Below are positions 16,644-25,662 of a stretch of 32,607 bases of DNA, one piece after another (the stretch's first letter is position 1; every line of letters begins with the position of its first letter). The notes beneath the pieces are model-generated. The model worked only from the letters and a program-made list of their open reading frames with translations, was not told the DNA's origin and searched no databases. Source of the DNA: an uncultured Dokdonia sp. (GTDB lineage: Bacteria > Bacteroidota > Bacteroidia > Flavobacteriales > Flavobacteriaceae). Made by a program: the position numbers and the translations under genes. The DNA is taken from the NCBI GenBank assembly GCA_938002835.1, contig CALKZS010000190.1:1-32607 (forward strand). The letters run 5' to 3'.

Positions 16644-17759
16644 ATGAAATATAGCTATTGGGAACAGCAATCGTGGTTTGCTAAAGTAGATTATACCATT
16701 ATAGGAAGTGGTATTGTTGGTCTTAATTGTGCATTGCGTTTACGAGAAAAATTTCCAGATGCAAAAATTTTAGTCCTTGAAAAAGGAATCTTACCACAAG
16801 GCGCAAGTACCAAAAATGCTGGCTTTGCCTGTTTTGGGAGTATTTCAGAAATATTAAATGATCTTAAAACACACACAGAAGATCAAATGGTAACTCTTGT
16901 CAAACAACGTATAAGAGGACTTTCTAGATTAAAAACACTTTTAGGAGGTACAACGATAGATTATCAAGTACACGGTGGTTATGAGTTGTTTACTACTATT
17001 AATGAAGTGCTGTATGATCATTGTATCGCGCAAATACAAAAAATTAATACTTTGTTATATCCCGTTTTTAATCAAGAAATATATCGTGTTGTTGATAATC
17101 ATTTTGGGCTTCAATCTATTCTACCTAAACTTATTTTTAACCCTTTTGAAGGTCAGATAGATACTGGTAAAATGATGAAAGCCTTACTTAATTTAGTATA
17201 TAAAAAAGGCATTGATATTCTAAATGCTACCGAAGTTTTAAAATATACAGAGGGCTCTGGTGGTGTTGAGGTAGTCACAAATCATAATACATTTATAACT
17301 AAAAAGGTATTCATTGCTACTAACGGTTTTGCTAGCTTATTAGGAATACCTGATGTAAAACCAGCGAGAGCTCAAGTGTTTATTACAGAACCCATTGCAA
17401 ATTTACATATTAAAGGAACTTTTCATCTCGATCAAGGGTATTATTATTTTAGAAATATAAATAATAGACTTCTTCTAGGTGGTGGTCGTAATCTAGATTA
17501 TGCTATGGAAGAAACGACAGAAATGGGAGAAACAACAATAGTTCAAAATGAATTAGAAAGATTGCTTAAAGAAGTAATATTACCTCACAAAAATGTTTCT
17601 ATAACTCAGAGATGGAGTGGTATTATGGGAGTGGGAACTCAAAAAGAACCTATTATAAAAGCACTTTCAGATAATGTCTTTTGTGGTGTGCGACTTGGTG
17701 GGATGGGAGTTGCTATAGGTAGTATTATAGGGAGTGACCTTGCCGATTTGATTTCTTAA
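16644..17759 (+). CDS. FAD-dependent oxidoreductase of the DAO (glycine/D-amino-acid oxidase) family
   Basis: The protein has the dinucleotide-binding fold YTIIGSGIVGLNCAL (about 17-31) with the adenine-ribose-binding Glu in ILVLEKG about 22 residues later. KNAGFACFGS follows, the DAO-family loop near the flavin. The C-terminal flavin motif TQRWSGIMGVGTQKEP and GVRLGGMGVAIGSIIGSDLA complete the fold. It probably oxidises an amine or D-amino acid, with electrons going to oxygen or a quinone; the substrate is not identifiable. At 371 residues it is of normal length. The frame can start at GTG 16641 or ATG 16644; the ATG behind an AAAGAGGTG Shine-Dalgarno-like stretch is preferred. It is divergent from the MORN/GT2 operon and 69 bp upstream of the GreA-like gene. 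Confidence 0.85.
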   Translation: MKYSYWEQQSWFAKVDYTIIGSGIVGLNCALRLREKFPDAKILVLEKGILPQGASTKNAGFACFGSISEILNDLKTHTEDQMVTLVKQRIRGLSRLKTLLGGTTIDYQVHGGYELFTTINEVLYDHCIAQIQKINTLLYPVFNQEIYRVVDNHFGLQSILPKLIFNPFEGQIDTGKMMKALLNLVYKKGIDILNATEVLKYTEGSGGVEVVTNHNTFITKKVFIATNGFASLLGIPDVKPARAQVFITEPIANLHIKGTFHLDQGYYYFRNINNRLLLGGGRNLDYAMEETTEMGETTIVQNELERLLKEVILPHKNVSITQRWSGIMGVGTQKEPIIKALSDNVFCGVRLGGMGVAIGSIIGSDLADLIS

Positions 17760-17828
17760 ATTAAAAGTGTCTTCTAATTAATATGTTATTAGTAATTATG
17801 TATGTTAGTACATATAGCCATATATACT

Positions 17829-18287
17829 ATGAAGCAAGAAGAGATTAAAAAAGCATTATATCTACAATGCAAACAGTGGATCGCCAACCGACGGTTAAAA
17901 GTTGAGAAGGTAATCGCAGGTATTGTAGAGTCTCTTGAAAATGAAACAAAGAGTTCTGCAGGAGATAAGCACGAGACAGGAAGAGCGATGTTGCAAATAG
18001 ATAGAGAACAAGCGGGACAACAACTTTTAGAAATAAGTAAAATTGAAACATCATTTGCTAAAGTAACAACGACCATTCAAAAGGATACCGTACGATTAGG
18101 CAGCGTTGTTCATACAAGTACATTACAATTTTTTATCGCTGTATCGGCAGGAGAATTAAAGGTGGACGGACAATGTTTTTATGCTATTGGACTTTCGGCG
18201 CCTATAGGAAAGTTGTTATTAGGAAAAGGGGTGGGTGATGTAGTGCGCTTTCGCGAAAGCGAGATAACTATTAAAACAATTTACTAA
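17829..18287 (+). CDS. GreA/GreB-family transcription elongation factor-like protein
   Basis: The 152-residue form starts MKQEEIKKALY at ATG 17829; the frame is also open from 17802, but that start lacks the family N-terminus. Residues 1-75 form a predicted coiled coil that includes KSSAGDKHETGRAMLQIDREQ, the acidic hairpin-tip region seen in flavobacterial GreA/B-like proteins. The second half (VRLGSVVHTSTLQFFIAVS to the end) resembles the FKBP-like C-terminal domain that contacts RNA polymerase. Database entries for such proteins are often mislabelled 3-oxoacyl-ACP synthase. The palindrome at 18247-18260 is read as RFRES near the C-terminus. The TAA stop is the last three bases of the left target duplication of the MITE. 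Confidence 0.72.
   Translation: MKQEEIKKALYLQCKQWIANRRLKVEKVIAGIVESLENETKSSAGDKHETGRAMLQIDREQAGQQLLEISKIETSFAKVTTTIQKDTVRLGSVVHTSTLQFFIAVSAGELKVDGQCFYAIGLSAPIGKLLLGKGVGDVVRFRESEITIKTIY
18247..18260. repeat. Palindrome GCTTTCGCGAAAGC, copy 7 (inside the GreA-like gene)
   Basis: Perfect core, read in frame as RFRES near the C-terminus, 27 bp before the MITE. Confidence 0.95.
18281..18287. repeat. Left 7-bp target-site duplication (TTACTAA) of the MITE
   Basis: TTACTAA here is repeated exactly at 18525-18531, directly flanking the element. Its last three bases are the TAA stop of the GreA-like gene. Confidence 0.8.
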
Positions 18288-18524
18288 CTGGTGTTACGCA
18301 ATCAGAGAAGTGTTTTTTCTCATTTTAACAAAAAACTGTTGATAAGTCCCTTTTTTCTTAAAAAAAATAGCTTTTTAATCGTTTTAGCCATTAAATATGT
18401 CAACTGTTATCTAATCGATTAATAAATCTAAGTAGACATTTATTTCTAAATTTATAGGAATCAGCAGTTTAAATACTTATTAACAACAAGGTTAAATTTT
18501 TGATGATTTAGTGCGTAACATCAG
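18288..18524. mobile_element. MITE-like non-coding element, 237 bp, with 13-bp terminal inverted repeats
   Basis: The left end is CTGGTGTTACGCA (18288-18300). The right end, read in reverse complement, is CTGATGTTACGCA (18512-18524), one mismatch in 13. The element is bounded by perfect 7-bp duplications TTACTAA. Subterminal copies of a TGTTGATAAGT/TGTTGTTAATAAGT-like motif face each other inside the ends. The inside is very AT-rich and has no meaningful reading frame, so it must rely on a transposase in trans. It sits between the convergent GreA-like and alpha-2-macroglobulin genes. A near-identical copy of one end begins at 32530 in inverted orientation. I cannot name the parent IS family with confidence. 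Confidence 0.85.
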
Positions 18525-18531
18525 TTACTAA
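18525..18531. repeat. Right 7-bp target-site duplication (TTACTAA) of the MITE
   Basis: Exact copy of 18281-18287, directly abutting the right terminal inverted repeat. Confidence 0.8.
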
Positions 18532-18539
18532 GTCTATGA

Positions 18540-21500
18540 TTATTTCACAATTGCAGTAACTCCTTTTTTCCAAACTTTAAATTCTTCTCCATAATATAAA
18601 TATGCGCTACTTGCAGCTGCGGTATAGATGCCACGTACCTCTGCTTTAAGATCTAGATGAATGACTTTAGATTGATTAGCATCAAAAGATCGCCAATAGA
18701 AAACTACGTAATTATCAAAAATCTCATAATATGCAATTTGATTTGTTTCTATTAATTCTTTGAGCTGCCACGGTTGAGCGCTAGTTCCAGAAGGAATACC
18801 TATAATAGCGTTAACCATACCTAGACCGTTTTGTTTTTTATTTGAAATAGTCGTTGTAAGTCTTACTGTATCTCCGGTCATTACCTCACTTGTCTGTAAA
18901 GTAGTTTGTAACTCCAGAGGACAATTTGGTGTAGATGTGGGTAGTGTACTAGACCAACTTAAATCTAAGCTATATGAGAAAGTATTTTTTTTATTAGAAA
19001 ATTGAACTGCTATTGTGTTATTACCACTTTTTAAATAGGAAGCGATATTTTTAATCTCTATTTTCCCATTAGAGCTCGTCTCCATTTTTTTGCTAAGGTT
19101 TGTGTTATTTACTGAAATAACAATATTATCTTCTGAGTTAATAAGCCTTTGTTTTTGTATGCTAGTATATGATATGAGTGCTTTGAGTGACATTGCAGTT
19201 GCTTGAGTAGCTCCAAAACGACCTTTTTTTCTGGTTGATGTCAAAGCCTTAATAGCTTTGCTTATAAGTACGTGATCTTTATTTTCTTCTTCTAAAAGTG
19301 CAAGTATGGTAAAGGCAAGTGTTTCCGTTTGTTTGTCATTGCCATAAGAACGTGTAATGGTATTTTTTACAGGCAATGTCATATAACCATATTCAGAAAT
19401 AGCCGATTTTAATACATCAAGAAGCGTTTTAAAATCTTGATTATGACCTAACTCTGAAGCTGCACAAGCCATCATCGCAATTTTATAGGAGTCTTTGCTT
19501 TGTAAAGCATCATTATATGCGGCGATATATTCTTTATTAATATCTGCTTTAACCTTAGCTGCACTCAATGCATATACTATATATGCATTTGCTACATCTT
19601 GTGGACTACTTGCAAAACTATCATAGCCTTTTTTGCTTTTATGAAAACCACCTTCTCCATCACGTCTGTTAAGCAACCATTTTACCGTTCGATCAATCAT
19701 ATCCTGACTAACTTCAGGATATACTTCTTTCATTTCTGTAAATTCAAGTATTCCAAAGGCAGTTAGTGTCTCGTGAGGTGGTGTTCTTCCAAACCACTCA
19801 AAGCCACCCTGAGAAGTTTCAAAAGAAATTAATCTATCATATCCTTGTTTTATAAAATCAAGTGCTTTTTGTTCGATTTCTGGATTTGATTTTCCAGATT
19901 CTCTAAGATATTTGAGAATCATTACATTAGGATATGTACTAGAAGAAGTTTGTTCAAAACATCCATAGGGCTGTCGTATTAAAGATGCAATACCATCCAT
20001 TACATCACCTACCACATCTGTATAAATATTAAAATTTGCAGTAAGTGTTCCATCTACTAAATTTTCAATGGGAAGTTCAAAAGTGCCATTTTTTACACCA
20101 GAAATACTTGATTCTGTTGGGAAATAAGGACTCACTATACTGGTTGATTTTTCAATGAAGTCTGTTTCTATATCTGCTTTAAAATGTGTACGTATTCTAG
20201 TCTCTGCTATTTGTTTTTTTGGAATAATAGCTACTGGAATTACGGTAAAGTTATTTTTAGGAACTGAAATAGTTTGTTGAGTAAACACGTTTGCAAAAGC
20301 AAACTCATCAGGTAAAATAATATCTAGATTACCGGTTATTGCTTCATTAGTATCATTCTTAATGGTTATAGGTAATATAACTTCGTCACCTACCGACATA
20401 TAAGGAGGTATTTTAAAGTCTATACTTAAAGCTTTTTGAACGCTGTAAGAATGTTCTTTATGAGCAACTTGACCTTTAGGATCAACACCCTCTACTATAA
20501 TATTGAAAGATGTAGTTGCATCAGAATTGTAATAACTCAGTGTTGCAATACCATTTTTATCTGTTTGTACCACAGGATTCCAGTATATGGTAGGCCTAAA
20601 ATCTGTACGTTCCTCTGCTAGATCTGTAATATCATATTTTGGGACATAGAAATCTGCACTTTTTGTAAAGTTTCGGGAGTTGTATGAGTATAAGTTTGTT
20701 ACAGCATAATTTTTGAATTTTCGTTTTGATAATTTTTTAGCACCTTTTGTAAAGTAACCATTTTTTGAAGTTATAAGGATAACACCATTTTTTCCAGAAG
20801 ACCCATATAGCATTGTGGCAGAAAGTCCTTTTAAAACGTTGATTGATTTGATGTTGTTAGGGTCAATATTTACATAGTTACTGCCGTCAGATCCTGAGGA
20901 TGAATTAAAAGGAATACCATCTATTATGAAAAGTGGTTGGTTACTCCCGTTAATAGCACTATTACCACGTATAATAATATTACTGCCAGATCCAGGACTA
21001 CCACTTGATGAGGTAATTTGTACGCCTGCAGCCCTACCCATAAGCAGTTGGCCCACATCATCTCCAGTAGTTGTTATTTCTTCGGCCTTAACAGTGCTTA
21101 CAGCATATCCTAGAGCTTTTTTTTCACGTCTAATACCTTGAGCTGTTACAATTACCTCATCAAGTGCATTGTCTGACTCAAGCGATATGTTAGCATTACC
21201 ATTAGAGGTATTTTTTATAGCCTTAGCTTTCTGTTTTATGATTTTTGTATTAGGTCTTCCTACTTTTATTTGATTTGATCGCTCTCTTTCAATAGTAGAT
21301 TCCTTTACCTTTTGGCGTTCCAAATATGTTTTCTGATTTGCAGCAGTATTAGCATCATCCATTTCAAACTCAAGCTTATCGCCTTTATCATTATAAGCAA
21401 TAAGTGTTTTTTTAGTAGACTGAGCCATTTTGAAAACAAATTTACCAGAGTCATTTGTTTCAAAAGGAAGGACGCTATCTGAGTTTAAATCAAAAAGCAT

Positions 21501-23177
21501 AAGTTTTGCTTTAGTCGGATTTCCGTTGAGATCTACAACTGTTCCAGATTGAAGAGAGAGTTTTTCTGGTTGGAACTCTGCATTAAGTATATCTACGGCG
21601 GGTTCCTGTATATAGGTTCTCCATCCGTGAGTGAGTAATACGTAATCTAGAGCAATGTGAGCTTTTTCTTCTTGTGAATTAAAATAGAAATTAGGTTTGT
21701 AAATTGTTCCCTGTAATTCACTAGACATTAAAAAGTATGATACTATAGTGTCTTGCCTGTCATCTGCAAAGCTAAGTAGTTTGTTATCTACCACAGCTAG
21801 AGATAAATTTGCTGGCACAGGTTTACCTAAGTGATCTTTTGTAGTAATAACAACGTCTACTTTTTCTCGTGTAGCATATATTTCTTTATCTGTTTTTATA
21901 TCTAATAATAAGTTTTGATGGTAATGTGCAAATAGTAGTCGTTCTGCAATATGTTTTCCATCTTTTGTTTGGATAGTAATTTTTACAATACCTTTTGGAA
22001 AATCTGCAAGAGGTATATTGATTGTTTTCGAGTTCTTATTAATCTTTACAGAATTACTGTATATAGTTTCTTGTGCATCACTTGCACATATCTCAATGGT
22101 TTTGTTAAGTGAAGAGTTAATGGTTATAAAAGCAGTTGTAGATGTCACTTTATTAACGTGTAAATTAATACCCTCTTTTTCTACTTTAGGTAGTTTATAA
22201 ATTACTTTAGAGATAAAGGGAGCTGTAATATGCGCAGTATATTGAGAATCTACTTGTGGAACAAAATTAAAACTTCCCATTCCGTTATGATAGCTTGAAA
22301 AATTTGCAACAACCTCTCCATCACTATTTTTTATATAGCCGTTTACATCTGCAGGTTTTCCGTAAGCATTCAAGGCTTTAAAAGCAACGGTATTTTCAAA
22401 GTTGTTTAATAAAACACCACTTTCTGGAAGTAATTGTAAATCTATAGTATCTAAAATAACGGGCACACTCCGGGATATTGCTTCTGTATTCCCCAGGTGG
22501 TCAATAGTTACATTTACAATTGCATCTGTAGTTTTAAGGTTGTTAGGAAGCGTAAACTGTATTTCTAAAATGCCTTTTAAAGAAGATTTTTGTTTTTTGA
22601 CTATCTCTTTCTTACCATTAATACTTATTGTATAGGTACACATTTTGTTTTTTAACACATTGTTTTTTAAGTCTTTTAGTTCAAGAGTTGCGTTTACAAT
22701 ACTTCCAGGGCCATAAGCTTCTTTATTAAAGTCAAACTTCATTTGCAATCTTGGTTCAATTATTTTTTGAACCGTAATTTTCTTAGTAAATAGAGCTTCT
22801 TCACCATTATTTTTCATCCAATTAGTATAAGCTCTAAGTTTATATATACCTCCAATCCAATTTTTATCTATGGTAATCTGACCGTATATATAACCATTTA
22901 CGATGCGGTAATCATTGGTTTTAAGAATACTTCCTTCTGGAGATAGAAGTTCTACATAAGCAACCTCACTTAAGGAACTTGCTTCTTGTTTAACATTTGT
23001 AACATAGGTCTTGAACCAGATAGTTTCTCCAGGAAAGTAAAACGGGCGATCTGTATGTATATATGTTTTTTCTATGCGGTTTGGTGCAATTATATCAATG
23101 TCAGGAATTATTGCTTGACCTATAGCATTGCCAGCACAAAAAAGTATTATCGTTAGTAATAGTATCGTATTTCTCAT
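18540..23177 (-). CDS. Alpha-2-macroglobulin-family protein with an internal SusC-type TonB box and plug domain
   Basis: This 1545-residue exported protein (signal peptide about 1-20) begins with macroglobulin domains (HTDRPFYFPGETIWFKTYV, 41-59; further MG-like domains to about 465). After LSLAVVDNKLLSFADD (458-473) and LTHGWRTY (515-522), a carboxypeptidase-regulatory-like segment (544-605) and a charged linker follow. A TonB-box-like LDEVIVTAQGIRREKKALGY (672-691) precedes a full plug (about 700-805) with IIIRGNSAINGSNQPLFIIDGIP and VLKGLSATMLYG. The A2M core resumes with RTDFRPTIYWNPVVQTDKNG (857-876). The thioester motif YGCFEQ has Cys1073 and Gln1076, followed by a helical thioester domain and a C-terminal domain. 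The plug sits near where animal A2M has its bait region. The gene starts 6 bp after the plugless barrel gene, so the two are probably co-transcribed. Confidence 0.88.
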   Translation of the reverse strand: MRNTILLLTIILFCAGNAIGQAIIPDIDIIAPNRIEKTYIHTDRPFYFPGETIWFKTYVTNVKQEASSLSEVAYVELLSPEGSILKTNDYRIVNGYIYGQITIDKNWIGGIYKLRAYTNWMKNNGEEALFTKKITVQKIIEPRLQMKFDFNKEAYGPGSIVNATLELKDLKNNVLKNKMCTYTISINGKKEIVKKQKSSLKGILEIQFTLPNNLKTTDAIVNVTIDHLGNTEAISRSVPVILDTIDLQLLPESGVLLNNFENTVAFKALNAYGKPADVNGYIKNSDGEVVANFSSYHNGMGSFNFVPQVDSQYTAHITAPFISKVIYKLPKVEKEGINLHVNKVTSTTAFITINSSLNKTIEICASDAQETIYSNSVKINKNSKTINIPLADFPKGIVKITIQTKDGKHIAERLLFAHYHQNLLLDIKTDKEIYATREKVDVVITTKDHLGKPVPANLSLAVVDNKLLSFADDRQDTIVSYFLMSSELQGTIYKPNFYFNSQEEKAHIALDYVLLTHGWRTYIQEPAVDILNAEFQPEKLSLQSGTVVDLNGNPTKAKLMLFDLNSDSVLPFETNDSGKFVFKMAQSTKKTLIAYNDKGDKLEFEMDDANTAANQKTYLERQKVKESTIERERSNQIKVGRPNTKIIKQKAKAIKNTSNGNANISLESDNALDEVIVTAQGIRREKKALGYAVSTVKAEEITTTGDDVGQLLMGRAAGVQITSSSGSPGSGSNIIIRGNSAINGSNQPLFIIDGIPFNSSSGSDGSNYVNIDPNNIKSINVLKGLSATMLYGSSGKNGVILITSKNGYFTKGAKKLSKRKFKNYAVTNLYSYNSRNFTKSADFYVPKYDITDLAEERTDFRPTIYWNPVVQTDKNGIATLSYYNSDATTSFNIIVEGVDPKGQVAHKEHSYSVQKALSIDFKIPPYMSVGDEVILPITIKNDTNEAITGNLDIILPDEFAFANVFTQQTISVPKNNFTVIPVAIIPKKQIAETRIRTHFKADIETDFIEKSTSIVSPYFPTESSISGVKNGTFELPIENLVDGTLTANFNIYTDVVGDVMDGIASLIRQPYGCFEQTSSSTYPNVMILKYLRESGKSNPEIEQKALDFIKQGYDRLISFETSQGGFEWFGRTPPHETLTAFGILEFTEMKEVYPEVSQDMIDRTVKWLLNRRDGEGGFHKSKKGYDSFASSPQDVANAYIVYALSAAKVKADINKEYIAAYNDALQSKDSYKIAMMACAASELGHNQDFKTLLDVLKSAISEYGYMTLPVKNTITRSYGNDKQTETLAFTILALLEEENKDHVLISKAIKALTSTRKKGRFGATQATAMSLKALISYTSIQKQRLINSEDNIVISVNNTNLSKKMETSSNGKIEIKNIASYLKSGNNTIAVQFSNKKNTFSYSLDLSWSSTLPTSTPNCPLELQTTLQTSEVMTGDTVRLTTTISNKKQNGLGMVNAIIGIPSGTSAQPWQLKELIETNQIAYYEIFDNYVVFYWRSFDANQSKVIHLDLKAEVRGIYTAAASSAYLYYGEEFKVWKKGVTAIVK

Positions 23178-23183
23178 ATTCTA

Positions 23184-25601
23184 TTAAAATTTTGCAACTA
23201 CATTTATGCCTATTTCAGTAGCGAGTGGAGTATTAAAATATTGAAGCCCTTGAGCACTTGTAGAGTCAAATATGGAGCTATAAGGCGTAGCACCTTTATA
23301 AGCAGTGGCTGTTATCAAGTTGTTTGCAAAGCCACTTATTTTAAAGGAATTAAAGAAGGGTTTGTGTTGACTTTTTACCCATTTTTTGTTATCAATAAGT
23401 TCAAAAGAAGCTGTGATGTTTTTAAGATTAAGGTAGCTGCCATTCTCTATATAAAACTCATCTATACCTATAAAACCGTCTAATGCTTTTTGAGTTCCAT
23501 TCCAAATGTCTCCATCCTTTTGATAATCTATAGTAAGATTTAATTTCCATCTTCCTTTATATAGTTCATTATGTAATCCGAGATTAAAATCTGGTGTAGG
23601 ATCTCCTATAATTTGAGGTTCTGTAGCTTGTATAGGATTTCCATTTGTGTCTGTTATTATTGTCCCTTGATCATTTCTTTCATATGCACTTCCTACAATG
23701 ACTCCTGCAGTTTCTCCTTCTATAAGATTTGCATTTGTAGATGCAAACCCTGCGATTGAGATACGTGTATTTGGAGAGAGAAGATCTGTTACTATGGTTC
23801 GCTTTCGCGAAAGCGTAATATTAGTATTCCAATGGATATTAGATGAGTTATATCTAAGATTTGTAAGTTTTATATCAATATCAAAACCACTAGTTTCTGT
23901 ATTTGCTAGATTGGATAGTGTGAAATTATTCCCTGTTAGTGTTGGGAAAATCCCATTTGTGTTTTCTCTTTTTTCATAAGATCCACCTATAGATAGTCTG
24001 TTGTTGAATAATCTAGTTTCAAGTGCAACTTCAAAAGAGGTGTTTTTTTCAAGGTCTAAATTATTTGGAAAAAACAGATCTGTATTATTAAGTAATGATG
24101 TGGCGTTAGTAATATCTAGTAATAAACTATTATGACTGTAGTTTGTGTAAATCAAATCTGTAGTTCCTGCAGATTTACCATACCTAATAGCAATGTTTAA
24201 GTAATTGAGAAACTGCCCTTGTAGATCGTAAAAAGCACTAGTGGGAATAAATGTTATAGACCCTTGAGGTATAAATGAATCTCCTTTTTGATTTGAACTA
24301 TAGAGTTGAGAAATACCAGTGGTAAGGTAAAGAAAACTGTTATAGCTTAATTCTACTTTATTTCTGATTTCAAAAATATGTTGATCTAAATTTACATCTC
24401 GTTGTGTAGATACAAGGTCTATTTCTTCATTAAAATTATAGTTGATGTTTTTGTATTTTGACAAAAAAGTGGTGGTGGTATTTAAATCAAATGTATAGTT
24501 GGAGTATAGGTTTGACTCAAATATTATTGTATTATTAGAAGTGAGATGGTCTATGCTTTTATATGAAGAATAACCGTTTTCATAATTAAAAACACCATCT
24601 TGTAAAGAATACTCCTCTTCATTTTTTGAAATAACGAGTGCGTGATCTACAATTAGTTCAAAGTTATCTCCTATATTTTTTGATGCTTTTAAGTGTGTCC
24701 CAAATGTTTTATTACTTCGTTCACTTTTACTTTTGTTAATGGAGTTAAATGGGTTATTCTCTTCTGTAAGATTGAGCAATTGCTCTGCAAAAATTAAATT
24801 TTGATATCCATTTATGTTTGCAAATCTATTTGTAGTCTTACTATAATTGACTGTAGCTAAAAATGGAATTTTTTTATGAGATAATTTTTCAAATTCTCCA
24901 GACAAAGCATAAGTATTGTATGTACGGTTATTATAATTGTCTTTTCCAGTATTGTGAGAAAGTGAAACTCTAGATTTAATATCATTATTGTAAATACTAG
25001 TGCTAGCATTTTGAGATAGTTGTATGGCCGTTTCAAAAGGGTTTGCGACTCTATTTGGTAAGTTACGTTTATTTATAGATCGTGATTTTAAATTATTTGA
25101 ATATTCAGACCGTATGTAGTAGTCAGAGTTTAAGTAATCTAAATAAACAATACTATCTTTTATTTTAATGTCTTTTATATCTCTGAAAGGTGAACGGTCT
25201 TTCTCTGTTACATATACATATGGAGATGCATTAATGTCTGGAATTACACCTAGCGAGTCTATTTTTTGTAACAATGCATCAGCATATGCTTTTGTTTTAA
25301 TTTGTTGCACCACCATTCTTGGAGTTTTGTAAGGAATTATAGCGCCTTTAAACATTGCTTCTGTAACTGTAATTTCTTGTGTTGAAAAACCCACAAATGT
25401 GATGACAAGTACATCACCCACATTACATTCTATGGAGTAATTACCATCAAAGTCAGTTTGTGTTCCTATAGAAGTTCCTTTAATAATGATTTGTGCTCCT
25501 GGTACAGGATCATTAGATTCTTTAAGAACACCTGATACGATACCTCGTTGCGCATATCCTATACTGCTAGTAAGTATTAGTATAAGTAGTATTTTATTCA
25601 T
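23184..25601 (-). CDS. SusC-like TonB-dependent receptor barrel with carboxypeptidase-regulatory domain but no plug
   Basis: The 805-residue protein has a signal peptide (1-17) and a CarboxypepD_reg domain (about 18-82: GIVSGVLKESNDPVPGAQI, then DFDGNYSI). A unique linker follows, then from about residue 185 a SusC-type beta-barrel. Barrel landmarks include NNLDLEKNTSFEVALETRLF, NNRLSIGGSYEKREN, ETAGVIVGSAYERNDQG, GDPTPDFNLGLHNELY and YIENGSYLNLKNITASFEL. The terminal strand ends in Phe (NVVAKF), the usual barrel-assembly signal. Between the N-terminal domain and the barrel there is no TonB box, no DGxP plug motif and no LKG-LYG motif, and the protein is about 200 residues shorter than a normal SusC. 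The missing parts are in the next gene. No susD is present. A palindrome at 23801 is read as LSRK between barrel strands. Confidence 0.87.
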   Translation of the reverse strand: MNKILLILILTSSIGYAQRGIVSGVLKESNDPVPGAQIIIKGTSIGTQTDFDGNYSIECNVGDVLVITFVGFSTQEITVTEAMFKGAIIPYKTPRMVVQQIKTKAYADALLQKIDSLGVIPDINASPYVYVTEKDRSPFRDIKDIKIKDSIVYLDYLNSDYYIRSEYSNNLKSRSINKRNLPNRVANPFETAIQLSQNASTSIYNNDIKSRVSLSHNTGKDNYNNRTYNTYALSGEFEKLSHKKIPFLATVNYSKTTNRFANINGYQNLIFAEQLLNLTEENNPFNSINKSKSERSNKTFGTHLKASKNIGDNFELIVDHALVISKNEEEYSLQDGVFNYENGYSSYKSIDHLTSNNTIIFESNLYSNYTFDLNTTTTFLSKYKNINYNFNEEIDLVSTQRDVNLDQHIFEIRNKVELSYNSFLYLTTGISQLYSSNQKGDSFIPQGSITFIPTSAFYDLQGQFLNYLNIAIRYGKSAGTTDLIYTNYSHNSLLLDITNATSLLNNTDLFFPNNLDLEKNTSFEVALETRLFNNRLSIGGSYEKRENTNGIFPTLTGNNFTLSNLANTETSGFDIDIKLTNLRYNSSNIHWNTNITLSRKRTIVTDLLSPNTRISIAGFASTNANLIEGETAGVIVGSAYERNDQGTIITDTNGNPIQATEPQIIGDPTPDFNLGLHNELYKGRWKLNLTIDYQKDGDIWNGTQKALDGFIGIDEFYIENGSYLNLKNITASFELIDNKKWVKSQHKPFFNSFKISGFANNLITATAYKGATPYSSIFDSTSAQGLQYFNTPLATEIGINVVAKF
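23801..23814. repeat. Palindrome GCTTTCGCGAAAGC, copy 8 (inside the SusC-like barrel gene)
   Basis: Perfect core, read in frame as LSRK. Confidence 0.95.
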
Positions 25602-25662
25602 AATATACGATAGTTAGTTATGAATAAAATTATTAAGAAAGTATATATTTTGAAATAATAAT

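Noticed and set aside
18540-23177. Chimera or assembly artefact joining an A2M gene and a receptor gene
   Set aside because: The frame is continuous over 1545 codons, and Bacteroidota proteins combining MG-type domains with a plug and the TIYWNP motif are, to my recollection, a known arrangement, so the fusion is probably real.
18540-25601. SusC/SusD glycan-uptake (PUL) locus
   Set aside because: There is no susD and no glycoside hydrolase nearby, and the barrel lacks its plug; the partner is an A2M protein instead.
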